Below, piece after piece: positions 55,001 to 63,556 of a DNA stretch of 64,000 nt. The translations under genes and the position numbers were made by a program. How positions within the stretch are numbered: the first letter of the stretch is position 1; every line of letters begins with the position of its first letter. Origin of the DNA: Paenibacillus piscarius. Its GTDB lineage: Bacteria > Bacillota > Bacilli > Paenibacillales > Paenibacillaceae. The DNA is taken from contig NZ_JAIEUI010000008.1 in assembly GCF_022234545.1 (NCBI RefSeq), positions 1 through 64,000 on the forward strand, read 5' to 3'. The notes under the pieces are model-generated. The model ran no database searches, was not told the DNA's origin, and saw only the letters and a program-made list of their open reading frames with translations.

Positions 55001-57789
55001 CGGGGATGAATGTTCAATGGATCTCGCCGTTTCAGCTTAATGCCTTCGGCAACATCAGTATTCATGCCGGAGCCATTCGCGGCGGGATCACGATAAAAAT
55101 CACGGAAGATTATTTCTATGGTTATGTGTACGCAGGGCTGTTCATTCCAGACTCCATCCCGCTAGTGGGGGGCAAGGAGCTGCAAGGAGTTGAGGCAGCC
55201 GTCTCCTCTGACTTTGTTGGCGCAAACTTTAAAGTCATTGGGATTAAGCTTGGCTTCATCTATTATTGGAACGGGGATCTCAGCTTTGGCGGGTCCATCG
55301 ACTTATCTTCAAGAGGAAACGCCGTGCATTATGTGAAGTCGGAAGCGCTGGACGAGAGCGGCAACCTTGTGCCAACCACCATGATCTATGGAACGAATAT
55401 GAGAAGACTGAGTACGGAGGCCGTCGCTAAGACAAGGGCCGGCAATGGGGTTACCAAAGAGATTAACCCGGCATCAAAGGATGCCCTTCTCTTTGAAATT
55501 CCGCTTCGCGGTTTAATCAAGCCTTCTGCATCAGACATCATTGTCACCAATCCAAATGGAAAAAAATTGACCATGGTTGAAGACGACAACAAGGGCAACG
55601 GAAACTATCTTGTTCAATCTTTAGACGGCACCAATTATTTGTACATTTCAGTCACTGATCCCTCTCTGATTGTTGGGGGGAACTGGTCCGTTTCAGTTTC
55701 AACACCTGACGTTTATATAGACGACTTTGCAGTAAACAGTGTTGACTATATGCCAGAGCTTACAGGAATCAGTGCTTCTACCAGCTCAAATACAAGCCGT
55801 GATATTAACGTTTCCTGGACAACGGACAAGCAGGGCAAATATTCGGGTGCACTTAATGTCTATGTTACGAAGGACCCGTCCGTCATGAAAACCATTGAAT
55901 CCTCTAACATTCAAGATACTTCATCACTAATTAGTATTGGCAACCTGGAGTTAGATGAAATTAAATCAGGTTCTCATGGATTCACGCTTCCTGAGTCCTT
56001 CCCTGAAGGGAAATATCATGTGGTGGCAATGCTTGTGAACCATCAAGGCGGAATGAGCAAGAAAATCACGGCTTCAACATTTACTTTCACCAATCCATTG
56101 CTCCCTCAGAACCCGAAATCTGTGTCTGCGGCCTACAGCGGTGACGGCTATGTGAAGGTTGGCATAACGGGCAGCGACGATACTGCAACACATTATTTTG
56201 TGGCGATCCAAGACGAAGATGGGGATGAGGTCGAGAATTCCTTTGGTCAATTTAAAGTGGGCAGTGACATCATTCTCAAACCGTTAGAAAACCAGACCAA
56301 CCGGCCTCTATTACAGGAAGGCAAGACTTATTCGGTTAAAGTGCAGGCGGTTAGAATTGTGGAGTCTGCCCTTAAACAGGCGGAATATTATCGTTCAACC
56401 GAATTTGCCTCATCGCCAAGCTTTGTTATGCCTGCAACGGATAAGCCTAAGCTTGTAAGCCTTGAGACAAACATTGACAGATCAAAGGAGCTCTATTACT
56501 TAAACACTGACCAATTCAAGGCGACGTACACCTTCGACAGACCTGTTAAAATGACCTTAAACCTTAACACCGAGGATAAAAACACGCCTCAGGAATTTAA
56601 GAAGGTGTGGTCCTTTGAAGAAAAGCTTGAAGACGGCCAGCACCTGGCTGACTTTACAGCGGTTGCCGAGAACCGTGACACCCTCCAAGGCAGCCGCTCA
56701 TCAGGAGCCCTAGGATTTACTGTGGATACAAAAGCGCCTGTATTACTCCTTGATGAAGAGGTTAAAACCAGTCTGGATAAGGAAAACGTGGATAACACGG
56801 TCAGCAATCAGGTTGTTTTTGTGGGCGCGGACCTAAGTTACAGCTTCCATGGCCTAACAGAACCATCCGCAGCCTTAACGTTAGACGGCAGTTCAGACGG
56901 AATTGTTATCAATTCTGACGGAACCTTCGTGGTCAATCGGAAGGCCTCAAGTGAGGAGCCAAACCAGACTCTGATGCTTAAAGCGGTTGATGATGCCGGT
57001 AACGAAACGGTGGTTCCAGTGTATCTGGTGAATCGCGTTCTGTCGGAGTTTGAAAGCATCAAACTCATCTCTGACCTGGAAGGCTCCGAGGATCAGCCTG
57101 ATTCGATCGAGCTTGGCATAGGCGGGACAACGGCGCTGTCTGTGAAAGCTCTCCGCACAGTTAACGGCACCGTTCTAAAAGCAGAAGACGTTGTGTGGGA
57201 CGTTCTGTATAATCAGAACATCATCAGACTTTCACAAGACGGGACCATTGAAGCATTGGCTCCAGGCGAAACGGCCATCAAGGTTAGCTACAGACTGTCT
57301 GCTTTTGAAGGCCAGAACGGGAAGACGGTCTATAAAGAGCTGTCAGACGTTATCAAAATTAAGGTAAAAGATTATGGTTACCGTTATGAAATTCGTCAGA
57401 CCCAAGGGTTCTCGTTGTACACCATATATACTGAAATGAGCATGGGCAAGACAACGGTTGTAATTGGAGGCAACAAGCAAACTCTGTTATATGACAATCT
57501 CAAGAAAGCCTATATCGGTGCTTCAAAGGAGCTTGTCACAGGTGAGCAATTGACAGCCAAGCTTGGTTTTGAACCAACGGTGAAATCTCCTGTTCTTCTG
57601 CGGGGAGACACCGATGGCAGTGGTGCTATTGATAAAGTCGATGTTTTGGCAACCTTGAAGGCTATTTTAGACAATGTTTACAACGGTTTTGGTTCTGTAG
57701 AAAATTGGATGAGAGCAGATACAAACGGCGACGGCGTGGTTGACATTGTAGATGCGCAGCTCACCCTAATGGAGGCACTGAAAAGATGA
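52099..57789 (+). CDS. giant secreted protein ending in a type I dockerin (1896 aa)
   Basis: Signal peptide (about 1-30), an N-terminal beta-rich domain (SIANEYMKYSINSKTGGFSIETIDG ...), a long middle with possible beta-helix or porter-like repeats (about 700-1100), fibronectin/Ig-like modules (about 1210-1660), a bacterial Ig-2-like domain (about 1670-1775, IELGIGGTTALSVKALRTVNGTVLKAEDVVWDV) and a C-terminal dockerin. The dockerin has two calcium loops, D1837-D1848 (DTDGSGAIDKVD) and D1874-D1885 (DTNGDGVVDIVD). Dockerins bind cohesins; the next gene encodes a cohesin-like domain. The gene overlaps that gene by 4 bases. No catalytic domain recognised. Confidence 0.8.
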   Translation: MTFYRTMKRSIAAAIILSMLFTFASFPVHADASSADYSIANEYMKYSINSKTGGFSIETIDGHPQKAFDNNLPLLYKEDAARSNGTSFTTIRIDGKDFIFGQDYGWFGMDTKLHEPVVSEQNRLLTIAWDIKGYTITQKVSISIDPNNSRTGNIGISYDVKNNNATAGTVGIRLLLDNALGSEIDAPYVLVDPSQPTIVETEYSGDNLPQQIRYVDSLSASSKTAYALLSGWSGNKDVNVDKVIVGHWINLANTRYEYTPNPSVDFTNYSNQYLVPDTATAYYWNEKPIEPGQVRISEMLYGIGSFAEQTQKEHVSIGIQTENVVLANDKKGYENNGVFKANVTIDNSVSGARELIEPIVKLSLEEGLVFAATKTREYTVKISGGLNIGTVFNIPDVDIIAETQSMITSKRLVVSLNATEIIDANTNKVVDYSANTNILIPAVEGKLPEVSMKHVFPAAVYYEGDKNLTVSGDMKVLSGALSGSDGWSLYLVSSTSGEAALIDKRKISFIDEGQTLAFSTNQTLAVGKYDIEFRFTNQQLIDAFGTKIKAAASVDVTDNLADKSASYGIVSLVRFTDAANHRQLYDYISFTNEDVMKKFIAGGVGKDGILHKGIAFKEDETEILLTLRGKIRLMDTGTEKYYSASPADGDITINSILTYDSTEALKMTVDSKGARLEGDGTVKVINSINIWHNKWHFEASNGTKYTLNREAVAGKNAEAFELQLGDAGYMLQNIAGFLINIKYGVMTRDDDDFGISFGGRISMPLKAADSSKGEEHYDYKGSLTADVQDVLYGSKDSEIGFVGINTTLSVALPKDILGPLVGNEAGVKADITINTIEDIYSIDAGVSVTMLEVEGSLALKKVPINSVPKMMLDKLTFFLAPSTMKVPVVAPYVFITGLGGGISNLADTVAGEPAGELPPLTIHLQTRLLINAIIVGDFKLDAKLSGLAIEGSGHLEKDEEGRLLNIGAGMNVQWISPFQLNAFGNISIHAGAIRGGITIKITEDYFYGYVYAGLFIPDSIPLVGGKELQGVEAAVSSDFVGANFKVIGIKLGFIYYWNGDLSFGGSIDLSSRGNAVHYVKSEALDESGNLVPTTMIYGTNMRRLSTEAVAKTRAGNGVTKEINPASKDALLFEIPLRGLIKPSASDIIVTNPNGKKLTMVEDDNKGNGNYLVQSLDGTNYLYISVTDPSLIVGGNWSVSVSTPDVYIDDFAVNSVDYMPELTGISASTSSNTSRDINVSWTTDKQGKYSGALNVYVTKDPSVMKTIESSNIQDTSSLISIGNLELDEIKSGSHGFTLPESFPEGKYHVVAMLVNHQGGMSKKITASTFTFTNPLLPQNPKSVSAAYSGDGYVKVGITGSDDTATHYFVAIQDEDGDEVENSFGQFKVGSDIILKPLENQTNRPLLQEGKTYSVKVQAVRIVESALKQAEYYRSTEFASSPSFVMPATDKPKLVSLETNIDRSKELYYLNTDQFKATYTFDRPVKMTLNLNTEDKNTPQEFKKVWSFEEKLEDGQHLADFTAVAENRDTLQGSRSSGALGFTVDTKAPVLLLDEEVKTSLDKENVDNTVSNQVVFVGADLSYSFHGLTEPSAALTLDGSSDGIVINSDGTFVVNRKASSEEPNQTLMLKAVDDAGNETVVPVYLVNRVLSEFESIKLISDLEGSEDQPDSIELGIGGTTALSVKALRTVNGTVLKAEDVVWDVLYNQNIIRLSQDGTIEALAPGETAIKVSYRLSAFEGQNGKTVYKELSDVIKIKVKDYGYRYEIRQTQGFSLYTIYTEMSMGKTTVVIGGNKQTLLYDNLKKAYIGASKELVTGEQLTAKLGFEPTVKSPVLLRGDTDGSGAIDKVDVLATLKAILDNVYNGFGSVENWMRADTNGDGVVDIVDAQLTLMEALKR

Positions 57790-59399
57790 TCAAATACGTA
57801 AAAGTCATTTTGTGCATCATGCTTCTAGGGGCTGTTCTGCCATCCTATGCCTACGGCGCAAATGATGCTGCAGACCTTAGTTATCGTGTAGGTATCACCG
57901 TAACGGACAGCTCGGGTACCTTGAAATCGTCCTTTAAGGTAGGAGAAAAAATATTTGTTAAGCTTAGTCTTGCCTATACGGGTGCCGGAAGGGCACCGGT
58001 ATATGGCTTTCAAGGAAAGCTGCTGTTTGATTCTTATGTCCTGGAAAATACCGGTGTGAATATGGAAAAGGATATTTCAATGAAGTATTCCGATGGTGCC
58101 ATCAACTATGTCTATCTGGATATGACCGCCAAGGGAACAGCGGATTCCATACTGAACAATATTGGAACGGCTGTATTTCAGGCTAAAAACAGCGGCACGT
58201 TCAGCATTTCCTCAAGCAGCTTCATTCTAACGAACAAAGATGCGACACACCGGTATATTGAACCGGTTGAAGCTGTGCAAATCATTGTGGGCGATGGAGT
58301 AAAGGATGCCTCGAAATCTCTGTTATATGAAAACATTGTTGCTGCAAAAGCTCTACTAGCTTCAGTTACTATTGCGGATAATCCCCAAAATATCTATTAT
58401 CCGGATTATTGGTATGAGGCAAAGTCCGCGCAAAAATTGAGAGCTGTGATTGCTGAGGCTGAGGCTGTTTTTGATAAAAAAGATGCGCTGGCTGCTGAAA
58501 TCTCTGAAGCCATCGAAAAGCTTAGCATTGGCGTTTCCGATTTCGGGAACTCCAAAATTACCGGTCCGAAACGTTGGGCTGCCCAGGCTGGAGACAGCAC
58601 AGCCGATAAGGCTGCAGTGGATCTATATTATTCCGTTAAAGCTTCTGTGAAAGGCGGAAATGGCAAAATTGCCGAGGGCTTTGAGGCTCAGACCATTCGC
58701 GCCACAACCTCTGCCACCATCCGAATGATTGCGGATGAAGGGTATGAAACCGAATATATCTTTGTCAACGGTGAGAAATTTATAGGCCATGACATTTACA
58801 CCATTCCAGAGGTTAGCCGTGACACCATCGTGGTGGTTACCTTTGCGACAAAACCTCCTTTTACAGATATAGCCCATGCCGATTGGTTCTATTCTTCTGT
58901 AAGGTATGTGTACAACAAGGGACTGTTCACGGGAACCTCTGAGACGGAATTCTCACCCTCCGGGAAAATGAGCCGTGCCATGCTGGCCACTGTACTCTAT
59001 CGCATGGAGAATAAACCGAAGGTTACATTTGTGAGTGCATTCTCAGATGTTCAAAGTGGCCGCTGGTATTCAGATCCGGTGATGTGGGCCAATCAAAAGA
59101 GCATTGTTAACGGGTATGATAAGGGGAGATTTGCTCCCAATGATGCCATCACCCGTGAGCAAATTGCTGTTATGCTGCATCGATACGCAAAGCTTAAAGG
59201 GTATGGCCTCCAAGCTAAAAATGCAAGCCTGAGCTTCAAAGATGCAAATCGAATTTCAGGCTATGCCAAAGAGTCCATTACTTGGGCTGTGTCTAAGGGC
59301 ATCATGAAGGGCAACACGGATTTGACTATAAATCCTTCTGGTCTTGCAACCCGAGCGGAGGTTGCCACGATGCTCGAAAGGTTTAGTGAGCTGAATTGA
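57786..59399 (+). CDS. cohesin-like, SLH-anchored surface protein
   Basis: A 537-residue exported protein: signal peptide (about 1-25); a cohesin-like beta-sandwich (about 30-175: FKVGEKIFVKLSLAY, VYGFQGKLLFDSYVLE, NIGTAVFQAKNSGTFSIS); a helical FIVAR-like spacer (about 185-260); an InlB-B-repeat-like module (about 280-352); three SLH repeats to the end (FTDIAHADWFYSSVRYV, FSDVQSGRWYSDPVMWA, FKDANRISGYAKESITWA). SLH domains bind pyruvylated wall polymer. It would display the cohesin on the wall and capture the dockerin protein of the preceding gene. The cohesin call rests on pattern, not on a search. Confidence 0.75.
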   Translation: MIKYVKVILCIMLLGAVLPSYAYGANDAADLSYRVGITVTDSSGTLKSSFKVGEKIFVKLSLAYTGAGRAPVYGFQGKLLFDSYVLENTGVNMEKDISMKYSDGAINYVYLDMTAKGTADSILNNIGTAVFQAKNSGTFSISSSSFILTNKDATHRYIEPVEAVQIIVGDGVKDASKSLLYENIVAAKALLASVTIADNPQNIYYPDYWYEAKSAQKLRAVIAEAEAVFDKKDALAAEISEAIEKLSIGVSDFGNSKITGPKRWAAQAGDSTADKAAVDLYYSVKASVKGGNGKIAEGFEAQTIRATTSATIRMIADEGYETEYIFVNGEKFIGHDIYTIPEVSRDTIVVVTFATKPPFTDIAHADWFYSSVRYVYNKGLFTGTSETEFSPSGKMSRAMLATVLYRMENKPKVTFVSAFSDVQSGRWYSDPVMWANQKSIVNGYDKGRFAPNDAITREQIAVMLHRYAKLKGYGLQAKNASLSFKDANRISGYAKESITWAVSKGIMKGNTDLTINPSGLATRAEVATMLERFSELN

Positions 59400-59440
59400 A
59401 TTTTCATTAGATTTAAAGTTAATTAATCTCTGCTTCAGCT

Positions 59441-59480
59441 ACCCCAGGAGACCCGGATTACGGGTCTTCCGGGGTTTTTT
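59441..59480 (+). terminator. rho-independent terminator of the surface cluster
   Basis: ACCCCaGGAgACCCG pairs with CGGGTcTTCCGGGGT, followed by six Ts. It ends the four-gene operon. Confidence 0.88.
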
Positions 59481-59624
59481 GCTGCGCTACCCAATCAGAA
59501 TTCCAATTGCTAGAGTAGATTAGCATGAGGGTGCTTCTGAAGGGTGGAGCAGAGGTACCCAAAATGTGGACAGGGGTGAAGGCGTGGAACCGTTCCGATT
59601 ACATGATGAAATGGGGGGATACAG

Positions 59625-59879
59625 ATGGATTTCAGTGCATTGACTGGCCTCTTCGTTGACAATAACGGTTCAGTCGTGCTGAATGTTCTGTTATCTACTG
59701 CCTTAATATGGAGTGTCAAGCAAATCGCGAATAAGGAGAAGGTCATTCAGAATTACCAGAAACGGGATGAGGAGAATGAGAAGCAGCTTAGCGAATATAA
59801 TCGTACGCTCGTGAAGCTGCTGATCGAGAGAGGTACGGCGGACAGAAAACCAAATGATGAGGAGGTCGTCAACAAGTGA
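59625..59879 (+). CDS. BhlA/UviB-like holin-type small membrane protein
   Basis: An 84-residue protein with one N-terminal membrane helix (VVLNVLLSTALIWSVKQI) and a charged helical tail (NKEKVIQNYQKRDEENEKQLSEYNRTLVKLLIERG), the plan of BhlA/UviB peptides linked to bacteriocin or prophage lysis. GGGGGG lies 6 bases before the ATG. Coupled by GTGA overlap to the next small gene. No endolysin is present, so a lysis role is only suggested. Confidence 0.6.
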   Translation: MDFSALTGLFVDNNGSVVLNVLLSTALIWSVKQIANKEKVIQNYQKRDEENEKQLSEYNRTLVKLLIERGTADRKPNDEEVVNK

Positions 59880-60052
59880 AGCTCCTCGATATCTTCCGAA
59901 AACACGAGCTGAAGCCCAGCCGGGTCAAACGGGAAATAGAGACCTTGGGCAAGATTCAGGAAGCGTATGAATCCAATGATCTTGAGAAACTTATTGATCT
60001 GCACCGCACCGGTTTAGGTAGAAGGGGAGATGATCTGCATGGACATTATTGA
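59876..60052 (+). CDS. small hypothetical protein (58 aa)
   Basis: A GTG start overlapping the previous stop (GTGA), with GAGGAGG 9 bases upstream. The product is charged and helical (VKLLDIFRKHELKPSRVKREIETLGKIQEAYESNDLEKLIDLHRTG), with no membrane segment. Its end overlaps the next gene by 14 bases. The tight coupling on both sides makes it credible although it is very short. Unknown function. Confidence 0.6.
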   Translation: MKLLDIFRKHELKPSRVKREIETLGKIQEAYESNDLEKLIDLHRTGLGRRGDDLHGHY

Positions 60053-60401
60053 TCTGGTTCTGATCACACTGGAGCTGATTGCCCTGATTGCTTTTACCGC
60101 GTATGTGATCCGTTATGCCAAGTATTTCATGGGCCGTGGCCCCCTGCGCACCTATAATCTGTACCTACGGAGCGTGTGGGTGACCTACGGCGCTGTTGCG
60201 CTGCTGTGCCTCAATCTGTTATGGGGCAGGCTGAATATCGTCCTCGGCTACAATACCGAAGGGAGCTTGTCCAATATTCTGCGTGAATATGTCCTGGTGC
60301 TGACGCTTGTGGTGCTGGTGTGCGCGGGCTGGATGCACAAGGAATTATGGGATGCCAACCGGAGGAGCAAGCCCAAGACAGAGCGGGAGAAGCTCGAATA
60401 G
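60039..60401 (+). CDS. small integral membrane protein (three helices)
   Basis: About 120 residues with three hydrophobic segments (DLVLITLELIALIAFTAYVI, SVWVTYGAVALLCLNLLW, EYVLVLTLVVLVCAGWM) and a basic tail. AGAAGGGGAG precedes ATG 60039. It is the last of three coupled small genes and may form a holin-like or membrane-sensing set with the BhlA-like protein. No family recognised. Confidence 0.6.
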   Translation: MDIIDLVLITLELIALIAFTAYVIRYAKYFMGRGPLRTYNLYLRSVWVTYGAVALLCLNLLWGRLNIVLGYNTEGSLSNILREYVLVLTLVVLVCAGWMHKELWDANRRSKPKTEREKLE

Positions 60402-60436
60402 CCTGAACAGGCCGCCGTCCCTGTATCCCCGTAACA

Positions 60437-61744
60437 TCAGCCGCCCGGCAGCAACACCCCGTAATCTCTGTCTACATGAAAAAGCACCAGCTCCAGCTCA
60501 AACAGACCGCCGCTGTATGAAAAATCAAACAATCCGCCCGCGCGCTGAATAGTCTGGCGGATATTCTGCAGTCCGATACCGTGGTTACGCTTATCGTCCT
60601 TGGTGGTTAGTAGCCCGCCGCGCCGGCCTTGATGAAGGGGCCCGGAGTAAGGGTTCTGAATCCGAATGAACAAGCTGTCATTCAGGTAATGCATATGTAC
60701 CGCAATGTACCGTTCCGCTTCTCCCTCCTCCGGCCGCCGGCTTACGGCTTCCAGCGCATTATCCAGAGCATTGCCCAGAACTACGCTGATGACAGCCGTA
60801 TCCAGCCTCAGTCCGGGCGGAAGCTTCAGCGTAAGGCGCATGGCAATTCCTGCGGCAGCCGCTTCCCGCTGCTTGTAATCCAGGATGGTATCGATCACCG
60901 GATTTCCGGTATTGCAGTAAGCTCTGGAGGGCCCGCTCCAGTTCAGCAGAGCGTCCAGCTCTGCGGCGGAGGCCGCTTCTTCTCCGCTGAGGATCCGGGC
61001 ACGCAGACCAAGCAGGATATGGTTGAAATCATGACGGAACCGGAGAGCCTCCTCCTGAAATTCCCGGTTCCGGTGATACTGGTTCATATAATAGCTGTTC
61101 TGCTGCTCCAGCAGCAGCCGCTGGCTGCGTTCAGCCTTGGCGCTCATTGCCCGGTCCATGAGAAGCAGGACCAGCACATTAATGGCCAGCAGGAGAGCAG
61201 GGACGACAGGGAACAGCTGCGGATAGTGCTGAAAGAAGAGATGGCCGGATAACTCAAGCAGCACAGCAATGCTGAGAACAGGACAGAGGAAGAGCACCGG
61301 CCACAGCCATCCGCTGAGCTGCCCGCGGCCCTCTCCCTTGGCGATCCGGCGCAGCAAAAGGACCAGTAAAAGCATCAGCATTTTGGAGAGCACCAGACCG
61401 AGCCTGTACCCGGTCTCTGTGTAGCGCAGCGGAATTGCGGCATCACTCAGGACAATCACTGTTGAGATGAACAAGGCCGTATATAGCCGCCACTTCAGAC
61501 TGCCGTGGTAGAACAGTGACAGTCCCAGGATCAGCCCGACATTGCCGGCCATCAGGACCAGTCCGGGCAATGAGCTGTAATGCAGCAGGACCTGGGAGGC
61601 CATATACAGAAGATAGAGCGTCATCAGCTCCAGCCGGGAGTCTGTGCGGAAGCAGAAGAAGCAGCCGAAGCACAGATGCAGGATAACAGGCAGCAGCGGA
61701 AGTGCGGCCAGATAGATGATCTCATCCAGAAGTACAGGATTCAC
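60437..61744 (-). CDS. GHKL-type sensor histidine kinase (AgrC-like)
   Basis: A 435-residue kinase: six to seven N-terminal membrane helices (about 1-205), an H-box EEALRFRHDFNHILLGLRARI, an N-box LGNALDNALEAVSR and a G-box NHGIGLQNI, of the GHKL group that lacks the classical HisKA domain. It pairs with the LytTR regulator encoded upstream (GTGA overlap). Such pairs often sense peptides or membrane stress and control an adjacent transporter; the divergent ABC genes at 62.6 kb are likely targets. Confidence 0.87.
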   Translation of the reverse strand: MNPVLLDEIIYLAALPLLPVILHLCFGCFFCFRTDSRLELMTLYLLYMASQVLLHYSSLPGLVLMAGNVGLILGLSLFYHGSLKWRLYTALFISTVIVLSDAAIPLRYTETGYRLGLVLSKMLMLLLVLLLRRIAKGEGRGQLSGWLWPVLFLCPVLSIAVLLELSGHLFFQHYPQLFPVVPALLLAINVLVLLLMDRAMSAKAERSQRLLLEQQNSYYMNQYHRNREFQEEALRFRHDFNHILLGLRARILSGEEAASAAELDALLNWSGPSRAYCNTGNPVIDTILDYKQREAAAAGIAMRLTLKLPPGLRLDTAVISVVLGNALDNALEAVSRRPEEGEAERYIAVHMHYLNDSLFIRIQNPYSGPLHQGRRGGLLTTKDDKRNHGIGLQNIRQTIQRAGGLFDFSYSGGLFELELVLFHVDRDYGVLLPGG

Positions 61745-62475
61745 GCCAGCTCCCCCCTGAAGCGCAGATACGCCTGACGGACAGCCTGGCTATACTTGGC
61801 GCTGACGGGCAGCTCACAGCCGGTGATGAGGAGAATCCTTTTGGCGCTGATGGCTCTGATGGAATAGAAGTTTACAATATAGGACTGATGAATCCTTACA
61901 AAATGGCTGTCCGGCAGCTTCCGCGCCTCCTCAGCCAGCTTCCCGTAATATTGCAGCCGTTCTTCCCGCGTCACCAGTGTGATCCGCCGGATGCTGCTCT
62001 CCAAGTAATGGATGTCCCGGTAGGAAATCCGCAGTTCTCCGCTCTTCAGCTGCACCGGAAGAAAGCCGGTCTGCCCCTGCTGTCTGGTGCGGATCGTCTT
62101 ATGAATTGCTCCCGTTAACTTCCGCGTGAAGTCCTCCGGAGCTACAGGCTTCTTGATGAACCCGGACGGACGCAGATCGAACAGCTGCAGATGGTATTCC
62201 TCGTGACTGGATATGAAGATCAGCTGTGCCGGATCGTTGGCGTCATCCGCCCGCAGCAGATGCCCTGCTGCAATGCCGTCCAGACCGCCCAGCTCAATAT
62301 CCATCAGAATAATATCGAAGCGCTCTCCGTCCTGAAGGGCGCGGGCGAAGCGTTCTCCCGAATAATAGAGCGAGACATCTACAGGCTCGTTTAAGTGTTT
62401 TCCCGTTTCCAGAAGAAGGCTTTCTGCCTCCCCGGCTGTACGGGGTTCATCCTCGCATACAGCAATACGAATCAT
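61741..62475 (-). CDS. LytTR-family response regulator
   Basis: A 244-residue regulator with an N-terminal receiver (CEDEPRTAGEAE; phospho-acceptor Asp in DIILMDIEL; the conserved Lys in GFIKKPV) and a C-terminal LytTR DNA-binding domain (YLESSIRRITLVTREERLQYYGKLAEEARKLPDSHFVRIHQSYIVNFYSIRAI). It is the first gene of the two-gene operon. The 160-base gap to the divergent ABC exporter should hold its binding sites; I could not pick out a clear direct repeat by eye. Confidence 0.9.
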   Translation of the reverse strand: MIRIAVCEDEPRTAGEAESLLLETGKHLNEPVDVSLYYSGERFARALQDGERFDIILMDIELGGLDGIAAGHLLRADDANDPAQLIFISSHEEYHLQLFDLRPSGFIKKPVAPEDFTRKLTGAIHKTIRTRQQGQTGFLPVQLKSGELRISYRDIHYLESSIRRITLVTREERLQYYGKLAEEARKLPDSHFVRIHQSYIVNFYSIRAISAKRILLITGCELPVSAKYSQAVRQAYLRFRGELA

Positions 62476-62635
62476 CGCTTCCTCCAGTTTTGCAGTTATC
62501 CCTATATTATACAGGGGCTATCCTGAAAACGACATAATCTCCCGTAATTATGACATCTGCGGCAGCGGCTGCGGCAAGGTGTGTTACCGTTAGGCCGTCA
62601 GGACGGATTTGAACAAAAGAAGGAGTGTGCTTAGG

Positions 62636-63556
62636 TTGACGGCAACGGTATTTGAAGCTCAGGGATTAACCAAGAAGTACTCTTCAGGGTATGCCCTGGA
62701 CCGGCTCAGTATGAGGATTGAAGCAGGGGATGTATACGGGTTCGTAGGGGAGAACGGGGCAGGCAAAACAACGCTGATGCGAATCATCGGAGGCGTCGTG
62801 CATCCGACCGCCGGGATCATGGAATTATTCGGAGCGCAGCACAGGGAGGGATGGATTGCAGCCAGACGCCGGATCGGCTTCCTGATTGAACGGCCTTCCC
62901 TCTACCCGCATATGAATGCAATGGAGAACCTGGGCTTCTACAGCCGGGTCTTCGGGATCAGGAAGCAGGGCAGGGAGGCTGAAGTTCTGCGGATCGTAGG
63001 ACTTGAGGATGCCGGACCCAAGAAGATCGAGCAATATTCACTCGGCATGAGGCAGCGGCTGGGGATAGCCGTCGCTCTGCTGAACCGGCCCGATTTCCTG
63101 GTGCTGGACGAGCCGGTGAACGGGCTGGACCCGACGGGAATTGTCGAGATCAGGCGCATCCTGGAGCATCTGGCTCAGGAGCAGGGGGTAACGATGCTCA
63201 TCTCCAGCCATATTCTAAGTGAACTGCAATTATTGGCCGGGAAATACGGCTTCCTCCATCAAGGTAGGCTGATTCAAGAGATTACGGCTGCTGAGCTGCA
63301 GCAGTCTGCGCGGACTGCAATCTGTATTAAGACATCTGATCCGGCAGCGGCAGCGGAAATGCTGAAGCAGGAGCTGCACTGCGGGGATATCCGCATCAAT
63401 GGAGCCGGAGAGATCGAGCTTCCGCGGGATGCAGTGAACCTGGAGCAGCTGATGAAGCTGCTGGTCCAGCGGGGAATCCCGGTGGAAGGCTTGAATCTGA
63501 CTGCACCCAATCTGGAGCAATATTATATGAAGCTGATCGGGGGCAGAGGAAGATGA
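62636..63556 (+). CDS. ABC transporter ATP-binding protein
   Basis: About 306 residues. Walker A (GENGAGKTT), signature YSLGMRQRLGIAV, Walker B (LVLDEPVNGLDP) and the SSHILSE switch are clear, with a C-terminal regulatory tail, close in plan to the ATPase at 254-1180. AAGGAG lies 10 bases before TTG 62636; a farther in-frame TTG at 62609 has no Shine-Dalgarno. It overlaps the next gene by 4 bases (ATGA) and is divergent from the two-component genes that probably control it. Substrate unknown; lantibiotic or bacitracin-type export is common in this arrangement. Confidence 0.88.
   Translation: MTATVFEAQGLTKKYSSGYALDRLSMRIEAGDVYGFVGENGAGKTTLMRIIGGVVHPTAGIMELFGAQHREGWIAARRRIGFLIERPSLYPHMNAMENLGFYSRVFGIRKQGREAEVLRIVGLEDAGPKKIEQYSLGMRQRLGIAVALLNRPDFLVLDEPVNGLDPTGIVEIRRILEHLAQEQGVTMLISSHILSELQLLAGKYGFLHQGRLIQEITAAELQQSARTAICIKTSDPAAAAEMLKQELHCGDIRINGAGEIELPRDAVNLEQLMKLLVQRGIPVEGLNLTAPNLEQYYMKLIGGRGR

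Noticed and set aside
52099..57789. Cellulosomal enzyme because of the dockerin
   Set aside because: No glycoside hydrolase, carbohydrate esterase or CBM motif could be recognised in the 1896 residues.
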